From a virus, in IMG/VR virus record IMGVR_UViG_3300037242_000119, positions 1 to 23,248 of that record: 23,248 bases of DNA, one strand, 5' to 3'. The translations under genes were made by a program, and so were the position numbers. The notes below the pieces were generated by a model. It ran no database searches, was not told the DNA's origin, and saw only the letters and a list, made by a program, of their open reading frames with translations. Shown in pieces: positions 22,481 to 23,248 of this stretch (position 1 is the stretch's first letter; each line of letters begins with the position of its first letter).

Positions 22481-22927
22481 TTAGCCGAATGAAACTTGTA
22501 CGACGATTGTGAATGAGAGATCACCGATACCGCTAAGACTACTCGTTGTGATTGAGAGTTTGTGATTATTCGCTATCGTGTACGGAACTGAAAGCGGAAA
22601 TGTCGTTTGAGTACTCGTGACGGCGCATCCTGTCAGTCCAGCGATTCCAGAACCATTGTCTTTTAGGTCTATTGTCACCGAACCGGTGCTTATATCGGCG
22701 ATAGCATAGAGAATCTTCATGTTTTGCGTCAGTATGGAAGGGATGTATGGACCTGGATACGTCTTCGCGTTAATGAGCGGCCCGATGATCGCATACGGAA
22801 ATGGAATTGCAAAGACGACTGCGCCAGCCGTTCCTGGCACCCACGCAACTTCATCACCGTTTCCTGTGGACATCGCAAACAAACCTCTTTGAAGTGTCTT
22901 TGGAATCTTGCTTAGATTGAGTCCCAT
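22481..22927 (-). CDS. Small beta-rich structural protein
   Basis: I do not recognise this 148-residue protein. It has an N-terminal MGLNLSKIPKTLQRGLFAM, then strands VAWVPGTAGAVVFAIPFPY, MKILYAIADIS, GSVTIDLKDNGSG and a final LSFTIVVQVSFG. The composition, with no catalytic motif, fits a phage fibre, head-decoration or capsid-associated beta-sandwich. The start is the ATG at 22925-22927, chosen because GTAGGAGAAAAT gives a well-spaced ribosome-binding site that also contains the previous gene's stop. An upstream in-frame extension of 28 codons lies inside that previous gene. It is immediately followed by the YVTN propeller gene. Confidence 0.72.
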   Translation of the reverse strand: MGLNLSKIPKTLQRGLFAMSTGNGDEVAWVPGTAGAVVFAIPFPYAIIGPLINAKTYPGPYIPSILTQNMKILYAIADISTGSVTIDLKDNGSGIAGLTGCAVTSTQTTFPLSVPYTIANNHKLSITTSSLSGIGDLSFTIVVQVSFG

Positions 22928-22935
22928 ATTTTCTC

Positions 22936-23244
22936 CTACGATCCCAAGTAAAAAGCCGACATGTACGTCAAGAACGTACCAGTTACTCCAAGTGGGTCTT
23001 GGTAGCCCCATGCGTATGCGGCGTTCGATCCACTGTTGTTGACGTAAAGTGAAACAGTGTCTGCGCTAGCGTTCAAAAAAACGATATCCGATACGATGAA
23101 TGCCATGTCATATGAAGTCTCTGTTCCAGAAACCGTGCTGCCAAGTGTCGGAGTCGCTGTATCATTCACAATAATTTGCACGTTTGCGCTCACTAGCGGT
23201 ACTGGTGGAACATACGGAGGAGATGCAGACCCACTAAAAGTCAC
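22936..23244 (-). CDS. Small beta-rich structural protein, start uncertain at window edge
   Basis: About 102 residues are visible: a Pro-rich N-terminal region (GSASPPYVPPVPLVSANVQI) and strands ending YAWGYQDPLG and LTYMSAFYLGS. I do not recognise a family; composition fits a virion or fibre protein. A GTG at 23242-23244 is preceded by TA, making TAGTG like the junction at 20013, so this may be a true coupled start. The frame is still open to the window edge (23248), so a longer 5' part cannot be excluded. The stop codon is part of the next gene's ribosome-binding site. Confidence 0.58.
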   Translation of the reverse strand: MTFSGSASPPYVPPVPLVSANVQIIVNDTATPTLGSTVSGTETSYDMAFIVSDIVFLNASADTVSLYVNNSGSNAAYAWGYQDPLGVTGTFLTYMSAFYLGS

Positions 23245-23248
23245 TAGA

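Overview
This window looks like part of a tailed double-stranded DNA bacteriophage genome (Caudoviricetes). Every gene I can support lies on the minus strand. Genes are packed with stop/start overlaps or gaps of a few tens of bases, and no gene-free stretch reaches 300 bases. No rRNA, tRNA, insertion sequence, CRISPR array or integrase was seen. The host cannot be fixed from sequence alone. A Gram-positive, possibly actinobacterial, host is only a guess, based on the peptidase-type lysis enzymes and the Sak4/Cas4-like/PolA/RuvC replication set. Genes are transcribed from high to low coordinates.

Right part (about 23.2 to 14.3 kb, read downward): small beta-rich virion-like proteins; a YVTN-type beta-propeller; a lysis cassette (two-domain cysteine peptidase, holin-like protein, tail-anchored coiled-coil protein, 25-residue membrane peptide, permuted NlpC/P60-like enzyme); then tail or adhesin-like proteins. 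One of these carries a proline-rich linker and a GH16 glucanase-type domain and is flanked by a 29-bp direct repeat. A 23-codon mini-gene beside it ends in the same eight residues as the neighbouring 385-residue protein.

Middle (14.3 to 9.2 kb): a 1373-residue protein made almost entirely of about 60 tandem 20/21-residue units, probably a long solenoid fibre, followed by a small Ig-like protein and a phospholipase-D-fold protein with an altered HKD motif.

Left part (9.2 kb to 1): nucleotide metabolism and replication. It holds a Cys/His-containing orphan, a thymidylate-kinase-like protein with an extra C-terminal domain, a thymidylate-synthase-family enzyme whose active-site Asn is Asp (the dCMP-type signature), a dCMP deaminase, family A DNA polymerase, RuvC-like resolvase, SNF2-type helicase, Cas4/RecB-like Fe-S nuclease, Sak4-like ATPase and a DUF669-type ssDNA-binding protein. 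Together these could make nucleotides, possibly modified cytosine, and replicate and recombine the genome.

The most unusual signal is an 11-base motif, GGAG(G/A)TTTATA, found three times. Each time it sits at the very start of a gene that has no well-placed ATG, GTG or TTG, with its terminal ATA in frame. This suggests a set of genes that start at ATA.
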